Assembly (NCBI RefSeq): GCF_000429045.1
Contig: NZ_AUBC01000026.1
Location: 1 to 63,356, forward strand
Direction of reading: 5' to 3'
Source: Salinarimonas rosea DSM 21201
GTDB taxonomy: Bacteria > Pseudomonadota > Alphaproteobacteria > Rhizobiales > Beijerinckiaceae
DNA: 63,356 nt
Positions 18,612-28,684 of this stretch are shown piece by piece (position 1 is the first letter of the stretch; every line of letters starts with the position of its first letter). The notes below the pieces were generated by a model, which was not told the DNA's origin, made no database searches, and saw only the letters and a list, made by a program, of their open reading frames with translations. A program made the position numbers and the translations under genes.

Positions 18612-19607
18612 TCAGAGGCCGAGGTGACGCGCCACCTCCTCGGCGGCCGCCGTGGGCGAGGTCTCGCCGGCTCCGACGGCTCGCTCGAGCCGCGCCAGAA
18701 GGTTGCGCGTCTGCGAATCGCCCGTGAGACGGGCGCGCAGGCGCTCGTCGACGAGCGCCCACATCCACTTCACGTCCTGCCGCCGGCGCCGCTCGGCGAG
18801 AAGGCCCTTCGCCTCGTGGCGGGCGCGATGGTCGAGGATTCGCGCCCACAGGTCGTCGAGCCCCGCGCCGGACAGGCCCGAGCAGGTGACGACGGGGGGC
18901 GTCCACACGGCCGAGGCCGGGGCGAGGATGGAGAGCGCCGTGCGGTATTCCGCCGCTGCCCGGCGGGCACGCGTCGCGTTGTCCTCCTCGGCCTTGTTGA
19001 CGGCGATCATGTCGGCAATCTCGAGCACACCCTTCTTGATGCCCTGGAGCTCGTCGCCGGCGCCCGGCAGCATCAGCACGAGGAAGAAGTCGGTGAGGTC
19101 CGCCACCGCCGTCTCGGATTGGCCGACGCCCACCGTCTCGACCAGGACCACGTCGAAGCCCGCGGCCTCGCACAGGAGCATTGTCTCACGCGTGCGTGCG
19201 GCCACGCCGCCGAGCGTGCCCGAGGAGGGGGAGGGGCGCACGAAGGCGTTCGGATCGACGGCGAGCCGCGCCATGCGCGTCTTGTCGCCGAGGATCGAGC
19301 CCCCGGTGCGCGAGGAGCTCGGGTCGACCGCGAGCACCGCCAGCCGATGGCCGCGCGCGGTCAGCATCGTGCCGAGCGCGTCGATCAGGGTCGACTTGCC
19401 GACGCCGGGTACGCCGGTGATTCCCACCCGCACGGCGCCGCCGGTGCGGGGCAGCAACGAATCGAGCAGGGTCGCGGCGGCGGCGCGGCGGTCGGCGCGC
19501 TTCGATTCGACGAGCGTGATCGACCGGGCGAGCGCCGCGCGGTCCCCGGCCAGGAGCTTGGCCTCCAGGCGCGCGATGTCGAGAGCGGGCTTGTCCGCGG
19601 CAGCCAT
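18612..19607 (-). CDS. meaB: MeaB-type P-loop GTPase (methylmalonyl-CoA mutase chaperone)
   Basis: The 331-residue SIMIBI-class GTPase has Walker [13 protein letters not shown] near residues 62-73, the [20 protein letters not shown] segment, [10 protein letters not shown], and [13 protein letters not shown] carrying the NKxx guanine-specificity motif. MeaB protects and reloads B12-dependent methylmalonyl-CoA mutase, and no mutase gene lies in this window. ATG 19607 has a GGAG site. The longer open frame to 19760 adds an unconserved leader through the promoter region. Confidence 0.93.
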   Translation of the reverse strand: MAAADKPALDIARLEAKLLAGDRAALARSITLVESKRADRRAAAATLLDSLLPRTGGAVRVGITGVPGVGKSTLIDALGTMLTARGHRLAVLAVDPSSSRTGGSILGDKTRMARLAVDPNAFVRPSPSSGTLGGVAARTRETMLLCEAAGFDVVLVETVGVGQSETAVADLTDFFLVLMLPGAGDELQGIKKGVLEIADMIAVNKAEEDNATRARRAAAEYRTALSILAPASAVWTPPVVTCSGLSGAGLDDLWARILDHRARHEAKGLLAERRRRQDVKWMWALVDERLRARLTGDSQTRNLLARLERAVGAGETSPTAAAEEVARHLGL

Positions 19608-19858
19608 GGCGCGCGTCTCCTTCGCCGCCGAACGCGGCACTGCCGCCCGAGTTAGCGCGTCGGGGGCCGGAGCGCGAGACCCGTACAGGCCGTCCTCGTG
19701 GATGAACGCCTCGCGCGCGGCATGCGCGAAACCCTTTCGGTATTCGTTCGTATTATTCACGCGTGCCGACGTCTTACTCGACTGTCTCGTCTTGCATATT
19801 GGTACTGTTTGGTTTATTCGTTATTCTATTCTCGATGCACGAAGAGCATTGTAGTGCG

Positions 19859-20182
19859 ATGACCAACGACAAGCTGTTCAGTCCGCTCGGGATCGCCGTC
19901 CCGGGCTACGCGGGGAGCCCGCGGCTGCCCGGCGAGCAGCCGTTGGATGCCGAGGTCCGGCAGGTGCTCTCGCCCCGGCAGCCGCCGCAGGCGCTCTCGC
20001 CGCAGGGGGCCGAGCCGCCGCGCCGGGCGCCGCTCGTCGCCGATGTGCCGGTGCAGCAGGTCTTCGCGCCGCCGCAGAACGTCCCGCCGGCGACCATCGC
20101 CGCCGGCTACGGGGCCTGGTCCGCGCGCAACGCGGACGACATCACCGCGCAGTACCTCTGCAACTTCCCGCAGGAGGCTTGA
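19859..20182 (+). CDS. Unknown Pro/Gln-rich small protein
   Basis: The 107-residue reading from ATG 19859 gives MTNDKLFSPLGIAVPGYAG followed by a low-complexity Pro/Gln stretch. A phrase of the type V-x-Q-V-[LF]-x-P-x-Q occurs twice (VRQVLSPRQ and VQQVFAPPQ). The end is NADDITAQYLCNFPQEA. No family is recognised. In-frame ATG 19835 and GTG 19763 are alternative starts, and none has a strong ribosome site. The 100 bases upstream are strikingly AT-rich for this genome and probably hold the promoter. The next gene's ribosome site lies within this gene's 3' end. Confidence 0.6.
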   Translation: MTNDKLFSPLGIAVPGYAGSPRLPGEQPLDAEVRQVLSPRQPPQALSPQGAEPPRRAPLVADVPVQQVFAPPQNVPPATIAAGYGAWSARNADDITAQYLCNFPQEA

Positions 20183-20184
20183 GC

Positions 20185-20433
20185 ATGGCGGCCCGCGCCC
20201 CCAGCCGCGAGATCTTCGCGCGCCTGCTCTACGTGCTCGAGGTCGGCTCCGAGGACCAGCGCAACGCCGCGAATGCGCGGCTCGCGCTCCTGCGCGACGC
20301 ATTCAACACGGATAGGCGCTTCCCCTCCTCGCGCCCGGTCATGGCCGCGGTGGAGACCGAATGCTGGACCTGGTGGCACGAGATCTCGACCGAGCCCGCC
20401 GCCCACCCGCAGCGGGCGCCTGCGCTGGCCTGA
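20185..20433 (+). CDS. Unknown small helical protein
   Basis: The 82-residue protein starts at ATG 20185 with a near-perfect AGGAGG site seven bases upstream. Its sequence includes REIFARLLYVLEVGSEDQRN, FNTDRRFPSSRPVM and ECWTWWHEI. It is probably soluble and mostly helical. I recognise no family. It begins two bases after the upstream gene's stop, so the pair is translationally linked. An alpha/beta-hydrolase gene follows 83 bp later. Confidence 0.65.
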   Translation: MAARAPSREIFARLLYVLEVGSEDQRNAANARLALLRDAFNTDRRFPSSRPVMAAVETECWTWWHEISTEPAAHPQRAPALA

Positions 20434-20516
20434 CCGGCCCCGCGACGGCCGCACCCTCGCCACGATCGCGGCGCAGTGAGCGCGCGTGTCCCCGCGTACC
20501 CATCGGCCGCCGCACC

Positions 20517-21530
20517 ATGACCTCCCCGACGACTGCTCCCGAACGGCGTGCCTCGCGGCCGCAGCGCCTCGCGACGCGGATCGCCGCGCTGGGCCTCGCG
20601 CTCGCGCTCGGCGCCTGCAACCTGGCCGGCGCGTCGGCTCCGAACGCGACGGGGGCCGGGTCGCAGACCCTGCTCGTGGCGACGACGCGTGCACCCGCCG
20701 CCGACCCGGGCAAGGCGCCGTTCTTCGCGGCCGAGCGCGGGGCGGGGCTCGCCTTCGCCCAGGCCACGCTCGCGCCGCCGAGCGAGGGCGTGCTCGCCAC
20801 GCTCTCGCCCTTCGACGCGCGCTGGGGCGTCGTCGGCGTCGGGCCCGTCGTGAGCGCCGAGCCGGCCGAGGCCTTCGCCCGCGCGGCGGTGGGGCGCGAC
20901 GTGCTCCTCTACGTCCACGGCTATCGCGAGACCTTCGAGACGGCGGCCTCCGGCGCCGCGGAGCTCGCCGCGGGCATCGGCTTTCGCGGCGCGAGCGGGC
21001 TGTTCACCTGGCCGTCCGGCGGCGCGACGTTCGACTACGGCTACGACCGCGAGAGCGCGCTGTGGTCGCGAGACGCGCTGGAGGAGCTGATCCTCACGCT
21101 CGCGCGCAGCGGGAGCGGCGGGCGGGTGCACATCGTCGCCCATTCCATGGGCTCGCTGCTGACGCTCGAGACGCTGCGCTTCGTGCGCGACAGCGGGGGC
21201 GATGCCGCCATGGCGCGGATCGGCGCCGTGGTGCTGGCCTCGCCGGACGTCGACATCGACCTGTTCGCCCAGGGCGTGGAGCGGCTCGGGGTGGACGCGC
21301 AGCGGATCACCGTCATCTCCGCGCAGAACGACCGCGCGCTCGCGCTCTCGCGCCGCCTCGCCGGCGGCGTCGTGCGGGCGGGCGCGGCGGATCGCGAGCG
21401 GCTCGTGGGGCTCGGCGTGCGCGTGGCGGACGCCTCGGAGTTCGGCTCGGGTGTCCTCAACCACGACCTCTTCCTGCGCGATCCGGACGTGCGCGCCGTC
21501 GTCGCGCGCGCCATCGAGCGGTCGCGCTGA
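20517..21530 (+). CDS. Lipoprotein alpha/beta hydrolase (DUF900 type)
   Basis: The 337-residue protein has an N-terminal signal ending in a lipobox (LALALGAC, Cys near residue 35), so it is probably anchored in the envelope. The hydrolase part has the oxyanion-region LLYVHGYRETFE, FTWPSGGATFDYGYDR, the nucleophile elbow AHSMGS (Ser near residue 209), ASPDVDIDLF for the acid, and GVLNHDLFL with the likely catalytic His. It matches DUF900-type esterase-like proteins of unknown substrate. Confidence 0.88.
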   Translation: MTSPTTAPERRASRPQRLATRIAALGLALALGACNLAGASAPNATGAGSQTLLVATTRAPAADPGKAPFFAAERGAGLAFAQATLAPPSEGVLATLSPFDARWGVVGVGPVVSAEPAEAFARAAVGRDVLLYVHGYRETFETAASGAAELAAGIGFRGASGLFTWPSGGATFDYGYDRESALWSRDALEELILTLARSGSGGRVHIVAHSMGSLLTLETLRFVRDSGGDAAMARIGAVVLASPDVDIDLFAQGVERLGVDAQRITVISAQNDRALALSRRLAGGVVRAGAADRERLVGLGVRVADASEFGSGVLNHDLFLRDPDVRAVVARAIERSR

Positions 21531-21549
21531 GCGCGGCCGCTGCCGCGTC

Positions 21550-22791
21550 TCAGCCGCCCGCGCGCAGCGCGTCGAGGAAGCGGCGTCCGGCCCGGCCGGT
21601 GGGCTCCTGCCCGAGCCGCGACTGCATCTCCTTGATCGCCTCGCGGGTTTTCGAGCCGATGATGCCGTCGACATCGCCGATGGCGTAGCCTCGGCGCAGC
21701 AGCTGGACCTGCACCTCGCGCCGCTCCTCGCGCGACAGCGGCGGATCGTTCGTCGGCCAGGGCGTCTGGATTCCCGGCCGGCCGGCGAGCCGGTCCGACA
21801 GGAGCGCGATGGCGAGCGCGTAGGACTCCGCCTGGTTGTAGGAGTAGATCGCGTCGAAGTTCCGGAACACGACCCAGGCCGGCCCGTTCGTGCCCGCCGG
21901 CGCGAGGATCGCCGCCTGGCCCGGCCCCGTCAGCGCGCCGCCGTCGACGCGCCGCACGCCCATGCCGGCGAAATCCGAGAGCGCCCGCTTGTTGCGCCGT
22001 CCGGTGCGGCTCTCGGGGAAGCCGGCGGGCAGCCGCACCTCGTAGCCCCAGGGCTCACCGGACTGCCAGTTCGAGCGGGCGAGATAGTTCGCCGTCGAGC
22101 CGAGCGCGTCCACCGTCGAGCCGACGATGTCGCGCCGCCCGTCGCCGTCGAAGTCGACCGCGATGCGCTGGTAGGTCGAGGGGATGAACTGCGTCTGCCC
22201 GAAGGCGCCGGCCCACGAGCCGGTGAGCTGCTCGACGGGGATCTCGCCGCGCTCCAGGATCTTCAGCGTGGCGAACAGCTCGCCGCGGAAGAAGCTCTGG
22301 CGCCGGCCGAAGCAGGAGAGGGTGGAGAGCGACTGCAGCAGCGGGCGCTTGCCCATGTTGCGGCCGTAGTTCGACTCGACGCCCCAGATCGCCGCGATCA
22401 CGTGGCGATCGACGCCCCAGCGCTCCTGGGCGGCCGCGAGCGCGTTGGGGTATTGCGCCATGGCGCGCCTGCCGTCCTCGACGCGCTCCTCGTCGACGAG
22501 GCCGGCGACGTAGTCCCAGATCGGCGTGCGGAACTCCGGCTGGCGGTCGAGCAGCTCGAGCAGGCTCATGTCCGGCTGGACGCCCGCGAGCGCGCGATCG
22601 AAGGTCGCGCCGGAGACGCCCTCGCGGGCGGCCTTTCCGCGCAGATCCGCGACGCAGGAGGCGTAGCTCGCCTGTGCCGGGGCGGGGACGGACAGCGCCG
22701 CTCCGGCGGCGGCTGCGAGGGCGAGGCACGCGCGCAGCGTGCGCGGGAGGGCGCGGGAGACGGCGCGGGGGAGGGGATATCGCTTGGTCAT
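21550..22791 (-). CDS. MltB-family lytic murein transglycosylase with peptidoglycan-binding domain
   Basis: The 413-residue exported enzyme cleaves peptidoglycan glycan strands to anhydromuropeptides. A signal peptide ends near AQA at residues 32-36. The SLT domain has the catalytic Glu in IWGVESNYGRNMG near residue 138, plus GAFGQTQFIPSTY and DFDGDGRRDI. The last 60 residues form a PG_binding_1 domain (LLRRGYAIGDVDGIIGSKTREAI). It faces the hydrolase gene end-to-end with a 19-bp gap. Confidence 0.93.
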   Translation of the reverse strand: MTKRYPLPRAVSRALPRTLRACLALAAAAGAALSVPAPAQASYASCVADLRGKAAREGVSGATFDRALAGVQPDMSLLELLDRQPEFRTPIWDYVAGLVDEERVEDGRRAMAQYPNALAAAQERWGVDRHVIAAIWGVESNYGRNMGKRPLLQSLSTLSCFGRRQSFFRGELFATLKILERGEIPVEQLTGSWAGAFGQTQFIPSTYQRIAVDFDGDGRRDIVGSTVDALGSTANYLARSNWQSGEPWGYEVRLPAGFPESRTGRRNKRALSDFAGMGVRRVDGGALTGPGQAAILAPAGTNGPAWVVFRNFDAIYSYNQAESYALAIALLSDRLAGRPGIQTPWPTNDPPLSREERREVQVQLLRRGYAIGDVDGIIGSKTREAIKEMQSRLGQEPTGRAGRRFLDALRAGG

Positions 22792-23066
22792 GGCGCGAGC
22801 ATGCTCGGCGATCGTGGTAAACAGATGAATAATACGGGGCGAATGGGCGCTGCGATTCGGGTGCGCGGCACGCTTGCGGTTCGCCGTGCCTGCGAGCGGC
22901 TCTCCGGCGCCTCGGCCTGCGCCGGGGCGCACGGGAGGCGGCGGTGCCCCGGCACTCTCGGCGCGGGCCTCGCCATGCGGTCCCCGAGGGCGTCGTGCAT
23001 GCGCGACGCGCGGTCGAACCCCATCCATCCCGTCGCGTTCGCCCCTCTCCCAACGAGGAGGCGAGC

Positions 23067-23453
23067 ATGCCCGACCGGACCACCGACGACGACACCGCAC
23101 GCCACGCCGCGGCGCAGGCGATGGAGCGGGACGCGACGACGCCCGTCGACGACGCCGCGCGCCCGCGGCTCACGCCGCAGAACCGCGCCGATCCCGCCGC
23201 GGCCGGCGAGGACGCCACCGATCCGTCGGGCGTCGGCGCGAAGCGGGGACAGGCGGACGAGGCCGAGGGCGGGCGGTCGCCGGCGCCCGGCGCCAGCGAC
23301 CTCGACGCAGTCGGCGAGGCCCTCGAGCGCCCCTCCCGCGAGGGCGGCGAGATGCATTTCGGCGCGAGGCCCGAGGAGGCCGGCCGCGAGGGCTCGGCCG
23401 ATGCCGCGGTGGAGCGCGCGGCGGCGGGGTGGTCCGGCGAGCGGAAGCAGTAG
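23067..23453 (+). CDS. Unknown hydrophilic, probably disordered protein
   Basis: The 128-residue protein begins MPDRTTDDDTARHAAAQAME and is dominated by Ala, Asp, Glu, Gly, Pro and Arg, with no hydrophobic core. This suggests an intrinsically disordered protein. Short segments such as LTPQNRADPAAAGEDATDPSG look motif-like but are unfamiliar. ATG 23067 has an AGGAGG-like site. A stress-protectant role would be speculation. Confidence 0.6.
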   Translation: MPDRTTDDDTARHAAAQAMERDATTPVDDAARPRLTPQNRADPAAAGEDATDPSGVGAKRGQADEAEGGRSPAPGASDLDAVGEALERPSREGGEMHFGARPEEAGREGSADAAVERAAAGWSGERKQ

Positions 23454-23521
23454 ATTCAGAGACACGCGAGGGGTACACGGGCGTCGGCGGCGCATCCGAT
23501 GCCGCCGCACGAGGATTACCG

Positions 23522-23959
23522 ATGCTGCTTCGCCGCTACGATCCCGCCCGCGACGCCGACGCCTGCCTCTCGATCTGGCGGGACGCGTCGCGCGCAGGGC
23601 ACCCCTTCCTCGAGGAGGCGGCGCTCGAGGCCGACGCGGTGCTCGTGCGCGACGTCTACCTGCCGAAGGCCGAGATCGTCGTCGCGGAGGAGGACGGGCG
23701 GGTCGTCGGCTTCGTGGCGCTTCTCGACGCCTTCATCGGCGGCCTGTTCGTCGATCCCACGCGGCACGGGGGCGGTGTCGGTCGGGCGCTCGTGCTGGAC
23801 GCCGCCTCGCGCAAGGGCGCGCTCGACGTCGAGGTCTACGAGGCGAACGCGGGTGCGCTGGCATTCTACGTGCGGCTCGGCTTCGTCGAGACGGGGCGGC
23901 GGGAGACGGACGACCAGGGGCGTGCGCATCCCGTCGTGCGGCTGCGGCGCGCGAGCTGA
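23522..23959 (+). CDS. GNAT-family N-acetyltransferase
   Basis: The 145-residue protein is a single GNAT domain. It has MLLRRYDPARDADACLSIWR at the start, AEEDGRVVGFVALLDAF for strands beta4-5, the acetyl-CoA-binding LFVDPTRHGGGVGRALV (Q/R-x-x-G-x-G/A variant), and DVEVYEANAGALAFYVRLGF near the end. Acceptor unknown. Relatives include YafP/YiaC-like acetyltransferases. Confidence 0.88.
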   Translation: MLLRRYDPARDADACLSIWRDASRAGHPFLEEAALEADAVLVRDVYLPKAEIVVAEEDGRVVGFVALLDAFIGGLFVDPTRHGGGVGRALVLDAASRKGALDVEVYEANAGALAFYVRLGFVETGRRETDDQGRAHPVVRLRRAS

Positions 23960-23963
23960 CGCC

Positions 23964-24497
23964 TCACAGCCGCCGCGCGAGCCACCCGGCGAAGCTCTCC
24001 GCGAGAGCGACGGCGCGACGCCGCTCGAAGTCTGCCGACTGCCAGGGGCCGGACTGGCCGGGCGGAAGCGCGACGCGCAGCGGCTCGCGGGCGAGCACGC
24101 GGCCGCCGTCGCTCAGGGTCGCGGTGCCGGCGAGCTCGTCGGCGGCGAGCGAGCCCGCGCCCGGGATGCCGAAGCCCAGCGGCCCGTCGTCGGTCTCGCC
24201 CGAGCCGTAGCCCCGCAGCTCGAAGCGATCGAGCACGACGGTCAGCCGCGATCCGCCCGCGCCGAGCCGGCCGGCGAAGCGATCCTCCAGCGCGCGCTGC
24301 AGGCTGGCCTCGAGCAGGTCGGCGTAGTTGCCCACGCCCTTCGCCCGCAGCGGCGACGCGTCGACCCGGATCTCGCCGATCAGCACGGCGGGCTGAGCGG
24401 TGGCCGGGCCGGCGAGCACAGCGAAGGCCACGACGAGCGCCACGAGGGCATGGAGCACGACCTTCGGCAGCGCGGCGAGATGCGGGCGGGCGGTCAT
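23964..24497 (-). CDS. Unknown exported protein
   Basis: The 177-residue protein has a signal peptide (VVLHALVALVVAFAVLAGPATAQ, cleavage near residue 35). The mature domain of about 140 residues has IGEIRVDASPLRAKGVGNYADLLEASL and LTVVLDRFELRGYGSG. It may be periplasmic. I do not recognise a family. The gene converges on the GNAT gene with a 4-bp gap and is downstream of greA. Confidence 0.75.
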   Translation of the reverse strand: MTARPHLAALPKVVLHALVALVVAFAVLAGPATAQPAVLIGEIRVDASPLRAKGVGNYADLLEASLQRALEDRFAGRLGAGGSRLTVVLDRFELRGYGSGETDDGPLGFGIPGAGSLAADELAGTATLSDGGRVLAREPLRVALPPGQSGPWQSADFERRRAVALAESFAGWLARRL

Positions 24498-24562
24498 GAC
24501 GTCTTCCTCCTGGTGTCGCCGGGCGCATGCGGGGCACGCGCGCGGCGTTCGTCGGGAGGCTC

Positions 24563-24609
24563 AACCCCGCACCGGGCGCGGGGTTCGGTGGCGCCGCGAA
24601 GGCGCCACC
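24563..24609 (-). terminator. Tandem hairpins after greA
   Basis: Two adjacent perfect stems lie just past the greA stop. One pairs GGTGGCGCC with GGCGCCACC around a 5-base loop (24587-24609). The other pairs AACCCCGC with GCGGGGTT (24563-24585). Together they probably stop greA transcription. No T-run is present. Confidence 0.55.
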
Positions 24610-24613
24610 GCGA

Positions 24614-25087
24614 TCAGCGGAACTCGACGCTCATCACCTCGTAGGACTTGCCGCCGCCGGGCGTATGGACCTCGACGGTGTCGCCCACGGTCTTGCCGAT
24701 CAGGGCGCGGGCGATCGGCGAGCCGATCGACACCCGGCCGGAATGGACGTCCGCTTCCGGCTCGCCGACGATCTGGTAGGTCTTCTCCTCCTCGGTGTCC
24801 TCGTCGATGAGCTTCACGGTCGCGCCGAACTTGACGCGATCGCCGTTGAGCTTCGACGGCTCGATCACCTCGGCGCGGGAGATCAGGCTCTCGAGCTCGA
24901 GGATGCGGCCCTCGTTGTGGGACTGCGCTTCCTTGGCCGCGTGATACTCCGCGTTCTCGGAGAGGTCGCCGAGCGCGCGCGCCTCGGCGATCGCCTGGAT
25001 GATCCGCTGGCGCTCGACCTGCTGACGCTGCTTGAGCTCCTCCTCGAGCTTCCTGTAGCCCGGGGCCGTGATCGGGACCTTGTCCAT
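24614..25087 (-). CDS. greA: Transcription elongation factor GreA
   Basis: GreA rescues backtracked RNA polymerase by stimulating transcript cleavage through its secondary channel. The 157-residue protein has the N-terminal coiled coil with [17 protein letters not shown], and the tip region [19 protein letters not shown] holding the catalytic Asp-Glu pair (D and E of DLSENAEY). The C-terminal domain has [18 protein letters not shown] 25087 gives the canonical length. It follows carB but is separated from it by an intrinsic terminator. Confidence 0.96.
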   Translation of the reverse strand: MDKVPITAPGYRKLEEELKQRQQVERQRIIQAIAEARALGDLSENAEYHAAKEAQSHNEGRILELESLISRAEVIEPSKLNGDRVKFGATVKLIDEDTEEEKTYQIVGEPEADVHSGRVSIGSPIARALIGKTVGDTVEVHTPGGGKSYEVMSVEFR

Positions 25088-25106
25088 GTCTTGTCTCACC
25101 GACGCG

Positions 25107-25149
25107 AAAAAGCCAGAGCGCGGAGCGGCCTGGCCGGGCGCTCCGCGCT
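25107..25149 (-). terminator. Intrinsic terminator between carB and greA
   Basis: On the minus strand an 11-bp perfect stem (AGCGCGGAGCG with CGCTCCGCGCT, 25117-25149) is followed within five bases by TTTTT (25107-25111). This is the best-formed intrinsic terminator in the window. It ends about 20 bp before the greA start codon, so it either ends carB transcripts or regulates greA from its leader. Confidence 0.75.
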
Positions 25150-25207
25150 GAGGCGGTTGGGGATGGGGCGGGATCCGCGCGCCGGGTGTCCGGGCGCGGG
25201 GTGCGCT

Positions 25208-28200
25208 TCAGGCGAAATAGTCCTGCAGCGCCCGCACTTCGAGATCGCCGCCGAGATAGGCCTCGATGCCCGCCGCGGCCGCGATCGCTCCTGCGAGAGT
25301 GGTGTAGTACGGCACCTTATGCAAGAGGGCCGCCCGGCGCAGCGACCGGGAATCGGAGAGCGCCCCCGCGCCCGCGCTCGTGTTGAACACGAGGTGGACG
25401 TCGCCGTTCTTGATCGAATCGACGATGTGCGGGCGACCTTCCAGCACCTTGTTGACGCGCTTGGCCTGCACGCCCTCGGCGGCGAGGAAGCGCTGCGTCC
25501 CGGTGGTCGCGAGAATCGTGAAGCCGTGGCCGGCGAGCATGCGCACGGCCGGCAGGATTCCCGGCTTGTCCTCGTCGCGCACGGAGACGAAGACGGTGCC
25601 CGCCCTCGGCAGCATCGTGCCCGAGCCGAACTGGCTCTTCAGGAAGGCGATGCCGAAGGAGTGGTCGAGGCCGATGACCTCGCCGGTCGAGCGCATCTCC
25701 GGCCCGAGCAGCACGTCGACGCCGGGGAAGCGGGCGAAGGGGAAGACCGCCTCCTTCACCGCGATGTGCTCGCGCGGCGCCGCGCGCTCGCCGAGCCCGA
25801 AGCCGGCCAGCGGCTCGCCCGCCATGATGCGCGAGGCGATCTTGGCGATGGGCTCGCCGATCACCTTGGCGACGAAGGGCACCGTGCGCGAGGCACGCGG
25901 GTTGACCTCGAGAACGTAGATCGTGCCGTCCTTGATGGCGTACTGCACGTTCATCAGCCCGCCGACGTCCAGCGCGAGCGCGAGCGCCCTCGTCTGCCGC
26001 TCGAGCTCGGCCACGGTCTCGTCGGAGAGGGTGCGCGGCGGCAGCGAGCAGGCCGAATCGCCCGAGTGGATGCCCGCCTCCTCGATGTGCTCCATGATGC
26101 CGGCGATGAAGACGTCCTTGCCGTCGCAGACGGCGTCGACGTCGATCTCGGTCGCGTCGGTGAGGTAGCGGTCGAACAGGAGCGGGTTCTTGCCCAGCAC
26201 CGTGTTGATCTGCCCCGTCTTGTCGTTGGGGTAGCGCGCCTTGACGTCGGAGGGAATCAGCGAGGGCAGGGTGCCGAGCAGGTAGTCCTCGAACTGCGCC
26301 TCGTCGCGGATGATCGCCATCGCGCGCCCGCCGAGCACGTAGGAGGGGCGCACCACGAAGGGCAGGCCGAGATCCTGGACGATCAGCCGGGACTGCTCGA
26401 CGGAGTAGGCGATGCCGTTCTTGGGCTGCTTCAGGCCGAGCTTGTCGAGCAGGCGCTTGAAGCGGTCGCGGTCCTCGGCGAGGTCGATCATGTCGGGCGA
26501 GGTGCCGAGGATCGGCACGTCGGCCTCCTCGAGCGCGCGGGCGAGCTTGAGCGGCGTCTGGCCGCCGAACTGCACGATCACGCCGTGGAGCCGCCCGGCC
26601 CCGCGCTCCGTCTCGAGGATCTCGAGCACGTCCTCGGCGGTGAGCGGCTCGAAATAGAGCCGATCGGACGTGTCGTAGTCCGTCGAGACGGTCTCCGGGT
26701 TGCAGTTGATCATGATCGTCTCGTACCCGGCGTCGCCGAGCGCGAAGCAGGCGTGGCAGCAGCAATAGTCGAACTCGATGCCCTGCCCGATGCGGTTGGG
26801 CCCGCCGCCGAGAATGACGACCTTGGTCCGGTCGCTCGGCTGCGCCTCGTCGACCGGCGCGGCCCCGAAGGGCGCCTCGTAGGTCGAGTACATGTAGGCG
26901 GTGGGGGAGGCGAACTCGGCCGCGCAGGTGTCGATGCGCTTGAAGACCGGGCGCACGCCGAGCGCCCGGCGCCGCGCCGTCACCTCGCCCTCCTCGAGGT
27001 TCGCGAGGACCGCGAGGCGCGCGTCCGAGAAGCCCATCGCCTTGAGCCGGCGCAGCGCGCCGGGCGTCGTCGGCAGGCCGAGCGTGCGGACCTTCGCCTC
27101 GGTCTCGACGATGTCCTCGAGGTGCTCGAGGAACCACGGGTCGATCATGCACGAGGCGTGGACGTCCTCGATCGACGTGCCGAGCCGCAGCGCCTGGGCG
27201 ACCTTGAGCAGGCGGTCGGGCGTGGGCGTGCCGAGCGCGGCCTTGATGGCGTTCTCGTCGTCGCCCTTGCCGATACCCTCGATCTCGATCTCGTCGAGGC
27301 CGGTGAGCCCGGTCTCGAGCGAGCGCAGCGCCTTCTGCAGGCTCTCGGGGAAGGAGCGGCCGATCGCCATCGCCTCGCCGACCGACTTCATCGCGGTGGT
27401 GAGCGTCGGCTCGGCGCCCGGGAACTTCTCGAAGGCGAAGCGCGGGATCTTGGTGACGACGTAGTCGATCGTCGGCTCGAAGGAGGCCGGCGTCGCGCCG
27501 CCGGTGATGTCGTTGGCGATCTCGTCGAGCGTGTAGCCCACCGCGAGCTTCGCCGCGACCTTGGCGATCGGGAAGCCCGTCGCCTTCGAGGCCAGCGCCG
27601 AGGAGCGCGAGACGCGCGGGTTCATCTCGATCACGACCATGCGCCCGTTCGCCGGGTTGATGGCGAACTGGACGTTCGACCCGCCGGTCTCGACGCCGAT
27701 CTCGCGGAGCACCGCGATCGAGGCGTCGCGCATGATCTGGTATTCCTTGTCGGTGAGCGTCAGCGCCGGTGCGACCGTGATCGAATCGCCCGTGTGCACG
27801 CCCATCGGATCGATGTTCTCGATCGAGCAGATGATGATGCAGTTGTCCGCCCGATCGCGGACCACCTCCATCTCGTACTCCTTCCAGCCGAGCACGCTCT
27901 CCTCGATCAGCACCTCGCCGGTCGGCGAGGCGTCGAGCCCGCGCTCGACGATGTCGAGGAACTCCTCGCGGTTGTAGGCGATGCCGCCGCCGGTGCCGCC
28001 GAGCGTGAAGGACGGGCGGATGATGGCGGGGAGCCCGATCTCGGCCAGCGCCATCAGCGCCTCGCCGAGCGCGTACTCGATCGTGCGCTTGCGCCGCTCG
28101 ATGTCGGCTGCGGCCCAGCCGCGCTCGAACTCGGCGACGAGGCGGGCCTTCTCGTCCGCAGCGATGTCCATCGCCTCGATGCGGGCAAGCTCGGCGCGGT

Positions 28201-28684
28201 GCTGGTCCTTGTACTTCTTCTTGAGCGCGGAGGCATTGGCGAGCCGCGAGGCGGGCGTCTCGAGCCCGATCTTCGCCATCGCCTCGCGGAAGAGCTGGCG
28301 GTCCTCGGCCTTGTCGATCGCCTCCGCCTTGGCCCCGATCATCTCCACGCCGAACTTGTCGAGCACGCCCATCTGCTGGAGCGAGAGCGCGCAGTTGAGC
28401 GCGGTCTGGCCGCCCATGGTCGGGAGCAGCGCATCGGGGCGCTCCTTCTCGATGATCCTGGCGACGATCTCGGGCGTGATCGGCTCGACGTAGGTGCGGT
28501 CCGCCAGCTCCGGATCGGTCATGATCGTCGCCGGGTTGGAGTTCACCAGGACGATCCGGTAGCCCTCCTCCTTGAGCGCCTTGACCGCCTGCGTGCCCGA
28601 ATAGTCGAACTCGCAGGCTTGGCCGATGATGATCGGCCCCGCGCCGATGATGAGGATCGAGGAGATATCGGTGCGTTTGGGCAT
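25208..28684 (-). CDS. carB: Carbamoyl-phosphate synthase large subunit
   Basis: CarB makes carbamoyl phosphate from bicarbonate, ammonia and two ATP for arginine and pyrimidine synthesis, with CarA supplying ammonia. The 1158-residue protein contains two ATP-grasp halves ([20 protein letters not shown] and [20 protein letters not shown]). It also has [20 protein letters not shown] and [18 protein letters not shown], and a C-terminal allosteric domain. It is longer than the roughly 1070 residues usual in enterics. A charged insert of about 60 residues near 145-205 ([20 protein letters not shown] onward) explains most of this. carA is not in the window. Confidence 0.97.
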   Translation of the reverse strand: MPKRTDISSILIIGAGPIIIGQACEFDYSGTQAVKALKEEGYRIVLVNSNPATIMTDPELADRTYVEPITPEIVARIIEKERPDALLPTMGGQTALNCALSLQQMGVLDKFGVEMIGAKAEAIDKAEDRQLFREAMAKIGLETPASRLANASALKKKYKDQHRAELARIEAMDIAADEKARLVAEFERGWAAADIERRKRTIEYALGEALMALAEIGLPAIIRPSFTLGGTGGGIAYNREEFLDIVERGLDASPTGEVLIEESVLGWKEYEMEVVRDRADNCIIICSIENIDPMGVHTGDSITVAPALTLTDKEYQIMRDASIAVLREIGVETGGSNVQFAINPANGRMVVIEMNPRVSRSSALASKATGFPIAKVAAKLAVGYTLDEIANDITGGATPASFEPTIDYVVTKIPRFAFEKFPGAEPTLTTAMKSVGEAMAIGRSFPESLQKALRSLETGLTGLDEIEIEGIGKGDDENAIKAALGTPTPDRLLKVAQALRLGTSIEDVHASCMIDPWFLEHLEDIVETEAKVRTLGLPTTPGALRRLKAMGFSDARLAVLANLEEGEVTARRRALGVRPVFKRIDTCAAEFASPTAYMYSTYEAPFGAAPVDEAQPSDRTKVVILGGGPNRIGQGIEFDYCCCHACFALGDAGYETIMINCNPETVSTDYDTSDRLYFEPLTAEDVLEILETERGAGRLHGVIVQFGGQTPLKLARALEEADVPILGTSPDMIDLAEDRDRFKRLLDKLGLKQPKNGIAYSVEQSRLIVQDLGLPFVVRPSYVLGGRAMAIIRDEAQFEDYLLGTLPSLIPSDVKARYPNDKTGQINTVLGKNPLLFDRYLTDATEIDVDAVCDGKDVFIAGIMEHIEEAGIHSGDSACSLPPRTLSDETVAELERQTRALALALDVGGLMNVQYAIKDGTIYVLEVNPRASRTVPFVAKVIGEPIAKIASRIMAGEPLAGFGLGERAAPREHIAVKEAVFPFARFPGVDVLLGPEMRSTGEVIGLDHSFGIAFLKSQFGSGTMLPRAGTVFVSVRDEDKPGILPAVRMLAGHGFTILATTGTQRFLAAEGVQAKRVNKVLEGRPHIVDSIKNGDVHLVFNTSAGAGALSDSRSLRRAALLHKVPYYTTLAGAIAAAAGIEAYLGGDLEVRALQDYFA

